49,542 nt of DNA, from positions 1 to 49,542 of the forward strand of contig DEQO01000160.1 in assembly GCA_002360495.1 (NCBI GenBank). Direction: 5' to 3'. The stretch's first letter is position 1. Each line of letters opens with the position of its first letter. The position numbers were made by a program, and so were the translations under genes. Of this stretch, positions 30,368-39,903 are shown one piece after another. The stretch comes from Flavobacteriales bacterium UBA3364 (GTDB lineage: Bacteria; Bacteroidota; Bacteroidia; Flavobacteriales_F; PHOS-HE28). A model generated the notes under the pieces. The model made no database searches. It was not told where the DNA came from and was given only the letters and a program-made list of their open reading frames with translations.

Positions 30368-32119
30368 ATGTACCGTACGCACACCTGTGGCGAACTCCGC
30401 CTTGCCGATGCTGGAAAGACCGTGACACTTGCCGGTTGGGTGCAGCGCACACGCGATCTTGGCGGCATGACCTTCGTGGACCTGCGGGACCGTTACGGCA
30501 TCACGCAGCTCACGTTCAACACGGACAGTGATGCAACGCTGCGGGAGACGGCACGCTCCCTGGGTCGCGAGTTCGTTGTGCAGGTCACCGGTCAGGTGAT
30601 CGAACGCCAGAGCAAGAACTCCAACATGCCAACGGGCGAAGTGGAGATCTTCTGCGCAGCGTTGAACGTGCTGAACGGAGCGAGTACGCCGCCCTTCACC
30701 ATTGAGGAGGAGACGGACGGCGGCGACGAGCTGCGCATGAAGTACCGCTACCTGGACCTGCGCCGCAACAGTGTCCGGAAAGGCCTGGAGCTGCGGCACC
30801 GCATGGCGATCGAAGTGCGCAACTATTTGAGCGCACAACATTTTCTCGAAGTGGAAACGCCGGTGTTGATCAAGAGCACACCGGAAGGTGCGCGTGATTT
30901 CGTGGTGCCAAGCCGGATGAACCAGGGTGAATTCTACGCGCTTCCACAAAGTCCGCAAACATTCAAACAACTGCTGATGGTGGCGGGTATGGACCGCTAC
31001 TTCCAGATCGTGAAGTGCTTCCGTGACGAGGACCTGCGCGCCGATCGCCAGCCGGAGTTCACACAGATCGATTGCGAGATGGCCTTTGTGGAGCGCGAGG
31101 ACATCCTGCGGACCTTCGAGGGGATGGCGAAGCACTTGTTCAAAGCGGTATTGGGCAAGGAGATCAATGAGCCATTCCTACGGATGAGCTACGATGAAGC
31201 GATGCGCGACTACGGCTGCGACAAGCCGGACCTTCGTTTCGATATGAAGTTCATCGAGTTGACCTCGTTGGTCCAGGGCCACGGATTCAAGGTCTTCGAT
31301 GATGCTGAACTGGTGCTGGCCATCAAGCCAACGGGCACTGCCAACTGGAGCCGCAAACAGACCGATAACCTGATCGACTTCGTGAAACGTCCGCAAGTGG
31401 GCGCGAACGGGATCGTCTTCATGCGTTGGGCGGAGGAGGGATTGAAAAGCACGGTGGACAAGTTCTATCCGCCGGAACAATTGCAAAAGTGGGCCGATGC
31501 CACGGGCATGCAGAAGGGCGATATGATCTGCATCCTGGCTGGAGAGGCGAACAGGACCCGCAAGGCGATGAACGAATTGCGCCTGCACCTTGGCGATCTG
31601 CTCGGCCTGCGCGATCCATGGAACTTCAAACCGCTTTGGGTCGTTGATTTCCCCTTGCTGGAGAAAGATGAGGATAGCGGTCGCTGGCACGCCATGCACC
31701 ACCCGTTCACATCGCCGGTCCCGGAGCACGCGCACTTGCTGGAAAGCGATCCCGGTGCTGTGAAAGCGAACGCTTACGATCTTGTGATCAATGGCACGGA
31801 GATCGGCGGCGGTAGCATCCGCATCCACGACCGTAGCATGCAGGAAGCGATGTTCCGTGTGCTCGGCTTCACCGATGAGGACGCGCGTTACAAGTTCGGT
31901 TTCCTGTTGGATGCGTTCGAGTATGGCGCGCCGCCGCATGGTGGAGCGGCCTTCGGTTTCGATCGTTGGGTCTCACTGTTCGGCGGAAGAAGCGACATCC
32001 GTGAGTTCATCGCCTTCCCGAAGAACAACGCCGGCCGCGATACGATGATCGATGCACCGAGCCGCATCGATGATATCCAGTTGAAGGAACTCGGCATAGC
32101 TTCCACCACATCGCGCTGA
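30368..32119 (+). CDS. aspS: Aspartyl-tRNA synthetase (bacterial type)
   Basis: 583 residues. It charges tRNA-Asp. The OB-fold anticodon domain comes first (MYRTHTCGELRLADAG, VTLAGWVQRTRDLGGMTFVD, DRYGITQLTF). The class II core includes motif 1/2 elements (FLEVETPVLIKSTPEGARDF, ALPQSPQTFKQLLMVAGMDR, CFRDEDLRADRQPEFTQIDC) and motif 3 (GFDRWVSLFGGRSDIREFIA). The large insertion between motifs 2 and 3 (the GAD-type domain characteristic of bacterial AspRS) spans ~290-420. Length is as expected. guaD starts two bases after the stop, so the two are likely co-transcribed. Confidence 0.98.
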   Translation: MYRTHTCGELRLADAGKTVTLAGWVQRTRDLGGMTFVDLRDRYGITQLTFNTDSDATLRETARSLGREFVVQVTGQVIERQSKNSNMPTGEVEIFCAALNVLNGASTPPFTIEEETDGGDELRMKYRYLDLRRNSVRKGLELRHRMAIEVRNYLSAQHFLEVETPVLIKSTPEGARDFVVPSRMNQGEFYALPQSPQTFKQLLMVAGMDRYFQIVKCFRDEDLRADRQPEFTQIDCEMAFVEREDILRTFEGMAKHLFKAVLGKEINEPFLRMSYDEAMRDYGCDKPDLRFDMKFIELTSLVQGHGFKVFDDAELVLAIKPTGTANWSRKQTDNLIDFVKRPQVGANGIVFMRWAEEGLKSTVDKFYPPEQLQKWADATGMQKGDMICILAGEANRTRKAMNELRLHLGDLLGLRDPWNFKPLWVVDFPLLEKDEDSGRWHAMHHPFTSPVPEHAHLLESDPGAVKANAYDLVINGTEIGGGSIRIHDRSMQEAMFRVLGFTDEDARYKFGFLLDAFEYGAPPHGGAAFGFDRWVSLFGGRSDIREFIAFPKNNAGRDTMIDAPSRIDDIQLKELGIASTTSR

Positions 32120-32121
32120 TC

Positions 32122-32592
32122 ATGAACGACCAGGACTACCTGCGGGAGGCGATCCGCGCCGCGAAAGAAGGAATGGATCTCGGCCAAGGCGGCCCGTTCG
32201 GCTGCGTGATCGTGAAGAACGGAGCGATCGTCGGCCGTGGCAACAATCGCGTCACGAGCAGCAACGACCCTACTGCGCATGCCGAGATCGTGGCGATCCG
32301 CGCGGCTTGCACGGCCTTGGGCGTTTTCCAATTGACGGGTTGCGTGTTGTACACCAGTTGCGAGCCTTGCCCCATGTGCCTCGGTGCCATCTATTGGGCA
32401 CGCCCGGATCGCATTGTGTTCGCCTGCACCAGGGAGGATGCCGCTGATGCAGGGTTCGATGATCGACTGATCTACGACGAACTACCGCTTCCGTATGCGG
32501 AACGACGGATCCCCACCGAACACCAGCTGCGCGACGAAGCGCTGATGGTGTTCCGGGCCTGGAAGGAAAAGTCCGATAAGGTCCGCTACTGA
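32122..32592 (+). CDS. guaD: Guanine deaminase, cytidine-deaminase-fold type
   Basis: 156 residues. It converts guanine to xanthine. Zinc-site motifs are THAE-like TAHAEIVAI (His53, Glu55) and CEPCPMCLGAIYWARP (Cys83, Cys86). Several features distinguish it from the related TadA tRNA deaminase and match Bacillus-type guanine deaminase: GGPFGCVIVKNG, VTSSNDPTAHAE, DAADAGFDDRLIYDEL and the PYAERRIP tail. It follows aspS by two bases and precedes the MtfA-like gene by 12. Confidence 0.92.
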   Translation: MNDQDYLREAIRAAKEGMDLGQGGPFGCVIVKNGAIVGRGNNRVTSSNDPTAHAEIVAIRAACTALGVFQLTGCVLYTSCEPCPMCLGAIYWARPDRIVFACTREDAADAGFDDRLIYDELPLPYAERRIPTEHQLRDEALMVFRAWKEKSDKVRY

Positions 32593-32604
32593 CCCGTACC
32601 AGCA

Positions 32605-33360
32605 GTGGGTCTCCTGGTCCTGCTTATCGTCCTGGGTCTCCTGGTCCTTTGGGCTGCAAGTAGTTCGGGTCTTCTTCACCGAGGAGCATCCTTGACGCAT
32701 CGCCAACGCGAGCTACTTGCGAAATATGCCCTCCCCTATCAGCGGCTTTCCACATCCGCCCGGCAGCGGTTCGAACACAAGGTCTCCGTTTTCCTGAACG
32801 AAAAGGAATGGGTCGGCGCAGGGATCGATGTGGCCGAGGAAATGAAGGTGATGATCGGCGCTTGTGCAGCCCAGTTGCTACAAGGCTTTCCGGACGTGGA
32901 GTTGAAGCACTTCCAACGCATCGTGGTGTATCCGGATAGCTATCGCTCGCAGCGCAGTGGTCGGTTGCATCAGGGCGAAGTGCGACCGTCGGCCGGCCTG
33001 ATCATCATTTCTTGGGACGACTTCATACATGGCTATTCCCTTTCGAAGGATGCGCACAATGTGGGCTTGCACGAAATGGCCCATGCCCTCTGGTTCGAGA
33101 ACTCGATCGAGAACGGCGAGGACCATTTCCTGCGGCCGGTCCTTCTCAAGGAATGGTGCGCCATGGCAGATACCGAGATCGCGAAGATCAACTCCGGCGA
33201 GGACCGCTTTTTCCGGGAGTATGCCGGTACCAACCAGGCGGAGTTCTTCGCCGTGGCGGTGGAATACTTCTTTGAGCGGCCTTCGGAATTCCGGACAGCG
33301 CTACCAAGCCTGTACGGTTCCATGGCCAACCTGTTGAAACAAGACCCGGCCGGGAGTTGA
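32605..33360 (+). CDS. MtfA/M90-family zinc peptidase with N-terminal membrane segment
   Basis: 251 residues. The start is GTG at 32605: the guaD stop (TGA, 32590-32592) lies in the same frame, so no earlier start is possible. A hydrophobic N-terminus (GLLVLLIVLGLLVLWAASSS) anchors it in the membrane. The MtfA core follows: AKYALPYQRLS, RQRFEHKVSVFL, VVYPDSY, GLIIISWDDF. The zinc site HEMAHAL has His156, Glu157 and His160, and FAVAVEYFFERP supplies the likely third ligand Glu. In enterobacteria MtfA binds the Mlc repressor, but that partner is not expected here; the role is open. Confidence 0.9.
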   Translation: MGLLVLLIVLGLLVLWAASSSGLLHRGASLTHRQRELLAKYALPYQRLSTSARQRFEHKVSVFLNEKEWVGAGIDVAEEMKVMIGACAAQLLQGFPDVELKHFQRIVVYPDSYRSQRSGRLHQGEVRPSAGLIIISWDDFIHGYSLSKDAHNVGLHEMAHALWFENSIENGEDHFLRPVLLKEWCAMADTEIAKINSGEDRFFREYAGTNQAEFFAVAVEYFFERPSEFRTALPSLYGSMANLLKQDPAGS

Positions 33361-33440
33361 GGCGCACGCTCAATGGACATTGGCGGACGGGAAAACGATC
33401 CCCGTCCATCCATGTCCGTTGCCCCTCCATGGGGTAAAAC

Positions 33441-33470
33441 GGAACAACCCCGCTTTCGCGGGGTTGTTCC
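33441..33470. terminator. Strong hairpin terminator between mtfA-like gene and tRNA-Gln
   Basis: GGAACAACCCCGC (33441-33453) pairs perfectly with GCGGGGTTGTTCC (33458-33470) around TTTC. On the minus strand it lies 3 bases past the tRNA 3' end and is followed by GTTTTA, so it fits best as the tRNA terminator, but it can also end the plus-strand aspS-guaD-mtfA unit. Confidence 0.88.
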
Positions 33471-33473
33471 CTG

Positions 33474-33546
33474 TTGACCGACCAGGGCTCGAACCTGGAC
33501 TCTTCTGAACCAAAATCAGACGTGTTGCCAGTTACACCATCGGTCA
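33474..33546 (-). tRNA. tRNA-Gln (anticodon TTG)
   Basis: 73 bases. The acceptor arms TGACCGA (33546-33540) and TCGGTCA (33481-33475) pair fully, with A as discriminator. The D arm is GGTGTAACTGGCAACAC. The anticodon stem TCTGA/TCAGA encloses the loop TTTTGGT, whose anticodon is TTG (glutamine, CAA). The T arm is CCAGG-TTCGAGC-CCTGG. CCA is not encoded. The rest of the 346-base gap holds the hairpin and a short leader to the next gene with a GTG-N19-TATTTTCG promoter-like sequence at about 33614-33643. Confidence 0.97.
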
Positions 33547-33707
33547 CTACCGCCCTGCTTTCGCAAAGCGCCCGCAAAAGTAACCGTTCAGCGCTTCCGA
33601 CCCAAACCTGGCGGTGTTCCAGTGTGGACTTTAGGTATTTTCGCGACCGCCTACCGCATCCTTCCGGTTGACGGTGTGGCCCTTACCGCATCCGACCCCC
33701 CGCCCGT

Positions 33708-36700
33708 ATGGACTATAAGAAACTGAACATCATCACCGGCTGGTTGGTGTTCCTCGTGGCCACCTGGACCTATGTTGCCACCGTGGAGCCGACTGCAAGC
33801 TTCTGGGATTGCGGCGAATTCCTTGCTACCGCGAACAAATTGGAGGTCGGTCACCCGCCTGGGGCCCCCCTCTTCATGATGATCACCCGGGTGTTCAGCG
33901 CATTCGTGACCGCGGAGAACGTACCGATCGCGATCAATACGGCCAGCGCGCTGTGCAGCTCGTTCACCATTCTCTTCCTGTTCTGGAGCATCACCCACCT
34001 GGCCTTGAAACTGGCCACCCGAAAAGGCGATGAGGACATGACCACGGGCAAGATCATCGCCGTTCTTGGCAGTGGTGTCGTTGGAGCCTTGGCCTACACG
34101 TGGAGCGACTCCTTCTGGTTCAGCGCTGTGGAGGCTGAAGTGTACAGTATGTCGTCCCTGTTCACCGCTATGGTGTTCTGGGCCATCTTGAAATGGGAAA
34201 GTGAAGCGGACCAGCCGCACAGCACCCGTTGGCTCATCCTTATCTGTTACCTGATCGGCCTGAGCATCGGTGTCCAGCTTCTGGGCCTGTTGTGCATACC
34301 GGCTATCACGCTGGCCTACTACTTCCGCAAATACACACCGACAACGAAGGGCATCATCTACACCATGATCGTCGGCGCGGTGATCCTCGGGACCATCCAG
34401 GCGATCATCATCCCCGGTCTCGTGAAAGTGGCCGGGAAGTTCGAGTTGTTGTTCGTGAACGACTTCGGCCTGCCCTTCAACACCGGCAGCCTGGTCTACG
34501 CAATGCTCCTGATCGGTGGTATCGTCTGGGGTCTACGCTGGACACAGCGGAATGGAAAAGTGCTGTGGAACACGGTGATCCTCGGCGTCAGCGTGATCCT
34601 GGTGGGCTATAGCACCTATGCGATGATCGTGGTGCGCAGCACGGCCAATCCGCCGATCGACGAGAACAACCCGGAGAACGTGTTCAATCTGGTGAGCTAC
34701 CTGAACCGCGAACAGTACGGCGATCGTCCGCTGTTGGTGGGCCAGTTCTGGGATTCACCATACGCCGACCAGCGTGAGGATGGCAACCCGGTGTACACCG
34801 CCACCTACCAGATCAAGAAGGGCGATCGGGTCGTGAAGAACGTTTACGACAGGTGGAGCGCGCAACATTTCGTCGAAGAGCATCCGGACCATACCGTGGA
34901 TCACGCGTACATCATCACCGATGCGCGCAAGGGCAGCGAGCCGGTCTATGATCCGGACTTCACCATGGTGTTCCCCCGGATGTACAGCTCGCAACGGAAC
35001 CACGTGGAAGCCTACAAGGAATGGAGCGATTTCAAAGGCCGTCCGATCCGCACAACGGACCGGGAAGGCAAACCCACCATCATCTACAAACCCACGTTCG
35101 GCGAGAACCTGCAGTATTTCATCAGCTACCAGATGGATTGGATGTACTGGCGCTATTTCCTCTGGAATTTCGCCGGTCGCCAGAACGACATCCAGGGCAG
35201 CGGGAACATCCTTGAAGGCAACTGGCTCACCGGCGTGAAAGCGATCGACGCGGAACGCCTCGGCAACCAGGACCAACTTCCGCCGAGCATGACGCAGAAC
35301 AAGGGCTTCAACAGGTTTTTCCTCTTCCCATTGCTCCTTGGTTTGATCGGGTTGATCTACCAACTGATGCGGCACGTACGCGACTGGACGGTGGTGATGC
35401 TGCTGTTCTTCTTCACCGGCGTGGCCATCGTGATCTACCTGAACCAGACGCCGTTCCAGCCACGTGAGCGGGATTATGCCTACGTGGGTTCGTTCTATGC
35501 CTTCGCGATCTGGATCGGACTTGGTGTGTATGCGCTCTTCGATGCCGCACGCTCGCTTACGCAGAAGGAGCTCGGCACGGTGGCCGGTGCCGCCCTCGGT
35601 CTCGGTGCATTGAAATACCTGGTGGAATGGGGCGGTGATCACTCCGTCTCCTTCGCACTGTTCTATATGGCCGTGATCGGCGTCGGTTCCATGGCACTGT
35701 TCTTCGTATTGGGAAAGTCCATGAAGAACGATACCGTTCACGGTGTATTGGCAACGCTCATTGGTCTCGCCATTCCTGCCGTGATGGTCGCCGAGGGCTG
35801 GGACGACCATGATCGCAGCACCCGCACGCCCGCTCGTGATCTCGCAGCCGATTACCTGGAGAGCTGTGCACCCAATGCCATCCTCTTCACCAACGGCGAC
35901 AACGACACGTTCCCGCTATGGTACGCACAAGAAGTGGAAGGAATCCGCACCGATGTGCGCGTAGTGAACCTGAGCCTCCTGAACACGGACTGGTACATCG
36001 ACCAGATGCGTCGCAAGGCGTACGAGAGCGACCCCGTTCCGTTCGCCATGGCACCGGAGAAATACCGCCAAGGAACACGTGATGTGGTGGCCCTGATACC
36101 GCAAGGCAAAGGCTACCGCGACCTGAAGGAAATGATGGCCTTCGTGGGGAACGACCGCAACATGCAGGTGTTGTTCCAGCGCGGCGTGAAGGATGCGTAC
36201 TTCCCCACGGACCTGTTCAGCATTCCGGTGGACAGTGCGACCGTCTTCAGCAATGGCACCTTGCAACCCGGTGACACCAGCTGGGTGAAGCGCGTGAATT
36301 GGAAGATCGATCGGCAGGTACTGCTGAAGAACCATCTGATGGTGCTTGACCTGCTCGCCCACAACGATTGGAAGCGCCCCATCTATTTCGCCGTGACCAC
36401 AGGTCCGGACAGCTATATCGACCTCCAGGACCATTTCCAGCTGGAAGGCCTCACCTACCGCGTAGTACCGGTCTACACCCCGAACAAGAACCCGAACCTA
36501 CAGGGGCGTGTGGCCACCGACATCATGTTCCACAACGTGATGGACAAGTTCAAGTGGGGCAACATGGATACCGAAGGCGAGATCTACCTGGACGAGAACA
36601 TCCTGCGGATGACCACCAACCTGCGTCTGCAGTTGAGCAGCCTCGCCGAAGCGTTGATCGACGAAGGGCGCGAGGAGGAAGCGCACAAGGTTCTGGATCT

Positions 36701-37067
36701 TTCACTGGAGAAGATGCCGGAGCGGAACGTTCCGTTCGACCGCATCCTGCTGCCCACCGTGGAGGCCTACTATGCCACGGGCGACAAGGAAAAGGCGAAC
36801 GTCCTTTCCGAGAGGCTGTTCACGATCATGGAGGAGAACCTGACCTACTACATGAGCCTGGAGCCGGAATTCGCTGCACGTTTGAAGGACGACATGGCGA
36901 TCTCACATGCGGTCATGGGGCGTTTGATGACCACTACGACACGGGCTGATTCAGCTTTCGGCAGCCTCATGGAAGACCGCTTCGACGAGATCGAGCAACT
37001 GTACCAAGGCAAGCTGATGGAACTGGAAGGCCAGGGCCGACGCAATACGTCGCGCATGAAGTTCTGA
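33708..37067 (+). CDS. DUF2723 (GT117/TMEM260-like) membrane protein, putative O-glycosyltransferase
   Basis: 1,119 residues. The N-terminal ~300 residues are a polytopic membrane domain with the DUF2723 signature: TVEPTASFWDCGEFLATANK, VGHPPGAPLF, SDSFWFSAVEAEVYSMSSLF and LIGLSIGVQLLGLLCIPAI. The acidic residues in FWDCGEF are the presumed donor-site residues of GT-C fold enzymes. More membrane segments lie at ~530-690 (FNQTPFQPRERDYAY-like YLNQTPFQPRERDYAYVGSF). The C-terminal ~400 residues are soluble (LFTNGDNDTFPLWYAQEVEG, LLNTDWYIDQMRRKAYESD) and end in TPR-like helices. Human TMEM260 is a protein O-mannosyltransferase, so surface-protein O-glycosylation is an inference. A polysaccharide deacetylase gene starts 10 bases after the stop. 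Confidence 0.9.
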   Translation: MDYKKLNIITGWLVFLVATWTYVATVEPTASFWDCGEFLATANKLEVGHPPGAPLFMMITRVFSAFVTAENVPIAINTASALCSSFTILFLFWSITHLALKLATRKGDEDMTTGKIIAVLGSGVVGALAYTWSDSFWFSAVEAEVYSMSSLFTAMVFWAILKWESEADQPHSTRWLILICYLIGLSIGVQLLGLLCIPAITLAYYFRKYTPTTKGIIYTMIVGAVILGTIQAIIIPGLVKVAGKFELLFVNDFGLPFNTGSLVYAMLLIGGIVWGLRWTQRNGKVLWNTVILGVSVILVGYSTYAMIVVRSTANPPIDENNPENVFNLVSYLNREQYGDRPLLVGQFWDSPYADQREDGNPVYTATYQIKKGDRVVKNVYDRWSAQHFVEEHPDHTVDHAYIITDARKGSEPVYDPDFTMVFPRMYSSQRNHVEAYKEWSDFKGRPIRTTDREGKPTIIYKPTFGENLQYFISYQMDWMYWRYFLWNFAGRQNDIQGSGNILEGNWLTGVKAIDAERLGNQDQLPPSMTQNKGFNRFFLFPLLLGLIGLIYQLMRHVRDWTVVMLLFFFTGVAIVIYLNQTPFQPRERDYAYVGSFYAFAIWIGLGVYALFDAARSLTQKELGTVAGAALGLGALKYLVEWGGDHSVSFALFYMAVIGVGSMALFFVLGKSMKNDTVHGVLATLIGLAIPAVMVAEGWDDHDRSTRTPARDLAADYLESCAPNAILFTNGDNDTFPLWYAQEVEGIRTDVRVVNLSLLNTDWYIDQMRRKAYESDPVPFAMAPEKYRQGTRDVVALIPQGKGYRDLKEMMAFVGNDRNMQVLFQRGVKDAYFPTDLFSIPVDSATVFSNGTLQPGDTSWVKRVNWKIDRQVLLKNHLMVLDLLAHNDWKRPIYFAVTTGPDSYIDLQDHFQLEGLTYRVVPVYTPNKNPNLQGRVATDIMFHNVMDKFKWGNMDTEGEIYLDENILRMTTNLRLQLSSLAEALIDEGREEEAHKVLDLSLEKMPERNVPFDRILLPTVEAYYATGDKEKANVLSERLFTIMEENLTYYMSLEPEFAARLKDDMAISHAVMGRLMTTTTRADSAFGSLMEDRFDEIEQLYQGKLMELEGQGRRNTSRMKF

Positions 37068-37077
37068 TCCCACGCCC

Positions 37078-37704
37078 ATGTACCTGACCCGCACCCCGCG
37101 GGCCGTACAGGCCCTTTTCAAAAGCCTGACCTGGAGGATGTCAGGACCTGGAAAGGACCTGTACCTGACGTTCGATGACGGGCCGATCCCCGAAGTGACG
37201 CCTTGGGTATTGGACACGCTGGCAGGGTACGGTGCGAAGGCAACGTTCTTCTGCGTAGGGCGGAATGCCCAGAAGCACCCGGAACTCCTTTCGCGCATCA
37301 GGATGGAAGGACATTCCGTCGGCAACCACACCTTCGATCATGTGCGCGGCCGGAGCACCTCGCTGCGCGGGTATTTACGCGGAACACTGCAATGCCAGGC
37401 GATCACCAAGACCAGCCTGTTCAGGCCCCCCTACGGCAGTTTGACCATGCGACAACTCCGCGTGCTGCGGTCGCACTTCACCATCGTGATGTGGGATGTA
37501 CTCAGCGGCGACTTCGACCGGGAACTCGATGCCCCGAGTTGCCTGCGGAATGTGATCGATCTTGCCAGGCCCGGATCCATCGTGGTGTTCCACGATAGCC
37601 TGAAGGCGGAGGACCGTCTACGGCACGCACTGCCCGGAACCCTGGCGCACTTCGCCCAACAAGGCTACGACTTCAAGGCGCTGCCTGAAGAAAAGAGGAA
37701 CTAA
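37078..37704 (+). CDS. Polysaccharide deacetylase (NodB-type)
   Basis: 208 residues. The NodB-homology motifs are in order: TFDDGP (31-36, with catalytic Asp and metal-binding Asp), HTFDH (84-88, metal-binding His residues), RPPYG (motif 3), MWDVLSGDFD (motif 4) and IVVFHDS (motif 5). No signal peptide is seen, only a basic start (MYLTRTPRAVQALFKSL), so location is uncertain. The substrate may be an N-acetylated glycan such as peptidoglycan or a surface polysaccharide. It is likely co-transcribed with the DUF2723 gene and overlaps the convergent porE-like gene by four bases at the stops (37701-37704). Confidence 0.93.
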   Translation: MYLTRTPRAVQALFKSLTWRMSGPGKDLYLTFDDGPIPEVTPWVLDTLAGYGAKATFFCVGRNAQKHPELLSRIRMEGHSVGNHTFDHVRGRSTSLRGYLRGTLQCQAITKTSLFRPPYGSLTMRQLRVLRSHFTIVMWDVLSGDFDRELDAPSCLRNVIDLARPGSIVVFHDSLKAEDRLRHALPGTLAHFAQQGYDFKALPEEKRN

Positions 37705-39899
37705 GGCAGGATCTCGACCACCGTGTACTCCACCCGGCGGTTCTGCGCATGCTCCGCCTCGGTGCATTGAACGCCGGGGGCACAATGGTTCTTCAACCGG
37801 GCGATCCCGTAACCCTTCGCGACAAGCCGGTCCCTTTTCACCCCGCGCTTGGCAAGATGGTCGGCAATGGCCTCTGCGCGCCGCTGATCCAACTTGGCTG
37901 CATCAATGCCGTCCCGTGCATCACTGTGCACGCCGATCTCGATCCTCACGGCCGGGTTCACGTTCAATCGCTCGGCCAGCACATCCAGCTCGGTCCGTGC
38001 CGTTTCGTCCAGGCGGGCATCGCCTTGTGCCCAACGGATCGCCTTGAACGGAACGGCTACACCTTGTTCGATCGCCTCCAGAACGAGCTCCCGCTTATCG
38101 TTGAGCACGATGATCCCGTTCTTCATTCCGATCGTGGAGACCGGAATGCTCATGCTGAAGTAGCCGGGTTTCTCAAGAAGCACCTCGAATTCCTCATTGC
38201 TCTGCAAGCGCATGCTGAAATCCCCTCCCTCACCGGTGGTCTGGCTCTCGGAATAGAAGCTGCTCATATTGACCACGCTCACGACCACCCCGGGAACGAA
38301 TCCGGGGGCATCCGCAAAACGGGTCGTGCCCCGAAGCCAAATACCAGCATCAGGTACGAGGTGGATATCCCGTGATACGATCTGTAGCTCCTCGATACGC
38401 GCAGTGCTCAAATGCTGTTCGCTCGGAAAACGGCCTTTCATCTCGGCTTTCAATACGTACTCCTTGTCCTTCTCCACGGGGAACGAGTACTCCCCGCGGG
38501 CATCGGTGCGTGTGGTGCCGAGAACTGCACCATCCTTGTCCAGCAGTTGCACCTCCAGATCGATAAGGGGGGATCCATTCTCGTCATCGATCACGACCCC
38601 GGTGCATAGGAAACGCTGTTCAAGCGGAGCCAGCATCTCGAAGACATAGATATCATCATCGCCTTTCCCGCCATGCCGATTGCTGGAGAAGAAGCCCTTC
38701 TTGTTCGCCGTATCGATGATGAACGCGAAATCATCCTGCATGCCGTTCACCGGGGCGCCCACATTGACCGGGGCGGCATACTCGTCCAGACCAAGGTACT
38801 TGGCGGCGAAAATATCCAGACCACCGAGCCCCGGATGTCCGTTGCTCGAGAAGTACAAGGTGGCATCCGCTCCGATGAAAGGAAAGACCTCGTTCTGTGC
38901 CGTGTTGATCGACGAGCCCAGGTTCTCCGGTTCACCCCATTGGCCACCCAGGTCCCTGCAGACATAGATGTCCGACCCCCCGTATCCGCCCGGCATGTCG
39001 CTCACGAAGAACAGTCTCTTGCCATCCGGAGCCAGCGCCGGGTGCCCCACGGAGATCTCACTGTTGTTGTACAGGAACTGTTCCACCTGGTCATAAGCAC
39101 CGCCTTTGTTGTAGGCTTTGTAGATGGCCAGCCTGTTGATCCCGCTCGTACTCTTCTGGGTCTTTCCGTTGAAGTAACCGTTCCGCGTGAACCAGAGCAC
39201 GTCCCCATTCGCGCTGGCCGTTGCCGGGCCCTCATGCACTTTCGAGTTCACGGCTCCCTGCATGCTCCCGGCGTTGGCGAGGTCTCCGCCTGGGGTCACT
39301 TCGGCGATGAAGAGGTCCAGGAACGGCTGATCGTTCCATGCCGCCCGTCGCTCGATACCCACGGTGGCATTGCGTGCAGAAGAGAAGGCCACCTTTCCGG
39401 GGCCCAACCACGTAGTACCGAAGTCCGAATACGGCGTGTTGATCGAAGCGGAACGCACCGTGAACCGGTCCATGTCCGAAGTGAACTTGCGTGCAAACCC
39501 ACTGATGTTGCTACGTTTCGGAGCACCCTCGGTCGTGATCGTTCCGAGATAGAGGTCCATCCATTCTTCCGCTTCCGCATACTTCCCGTTGCTCTTGAGG
39601 GCCTCGGCGTAGTTGAACAGGTCCTTCGGTTCGCGATTGAGGAACTTCACGACCATGGCATACCAGCGTTCAGCTTCGTCGGTGCGACCCAAATGGATGT
39701 AGCATTCGGCGAGACGCTTCGTCACGTGCTCGTTCACGGCACCCAACTCGGTCGCCTTGGTGTAACCCTCGATGGCACGCGCGTAGGCCATCTGCTGGAA
39801 GTAGCGGTCCGCTTCATTGACGTACGGATCCGGATTGCCTTGCGCCTGGCTTACAAGGCTGGCGACGGCGAAAAGCAGGGGGAGGTAACCGCGCATCAT
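37701..39899 (-). CDS. PorE-like T9SS protein (TPR, propeller, carboxypeptidase-regulatory-like, OmpA)
   Basis: 732 residues from the ATG at 39899 (MMRGYLPLLFAVASLVSQAQ, a signal peptide). Domain order matches PorE of Porphyromonas: TPR helices (~20-125: YFQQMAYARAIEGYTKATEL, CYIHLGRTDEAERWYAMV, YAEALKSNGKYAEAEEWMDL), a PD40-type propeller (~150-440: GHPALAPDGKRLFFVSDMPG, GGSDIYVCRDLGGQWGEP, LYFSSNGHPGLGGLDIFAA, FFSSNRHGGKGDDDIYVF), a carboxypeptidase-regulatory-like beta domain (VVIDDENGSPLIDLEVQLL) and a C-terminal OmpA peptidoglycan-binding domain (EIGVHSDARDG, LDQRRAEAIADHLAKRGV, YGIARL, QNRRVEYTV). It probably links the T9SS or the adhesin outer-membrane complex to peptidoglycan. It starts four bases after the PorP/SprF stop. 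Confidence 0.92.
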   Translation of the reverse strand: MMRGYLPLLFAVASLVSQAQGNPDPYVNEADRYFQQMAYARAIEGYTKATELGAVNEHVTKRLAECYIHLGRTDEAERWYAMVVKFLNREPKDLFNYAEALKSNGKYAEAEEWMDLYLGTITTEGAPKRSNISGFARKFTSDMDRFTVRSASINTPYSDFGTTWLGPGKVAFSSARNATVGIERRAAWNDQPFLDLFIAEVTPGGDLANAGSMQGAVNSKVHEGPATASANGDVLWFTRNGYFNGKTQKSTSGINRLAIYKAYNKGGAYDQVEQFLYNNSEISVGHPALAPDGKRLFFVSDMPGGYGGSDIYVCRDLGGQWGEPENLGSSINTAQNEVFPFIGADATLYFSSNGHPGLGGLDIFAAKYLGLDEYAAPVNVGAPVNGMQDDFAFIIDTANKKGFFSSNRHGGKGDDDIYVFEMLAPLEQRFLCTGVVIDDENGSPLIDLEVQLLDKDGAVLGTTRTDARGEYSFPVEKDKEYVLKAEMKGRFPSEQHLSTARIEELQIVSRDIHLVPDAGIWLRGTTRFADAPGFVPGVVVSVVNMSSFYSESQTTGEGGDFSMRLQSNEEFEVLLEKPGYFSMSIPVSTIGMKNGIIVLNDKRELVLEAIEQGVAVPFKAIRWAQGDARLDETARTELDVLAERLNVNPAVRIEIGVHSDARDGIDAAKLDQRRAEAIADHLAKRGVKRDRLVAKGYGIARLKNHCAPGVQCTEAEHAQNRRVEYTVVEILP

Positions 39900-39903
39900 C
39901 GGA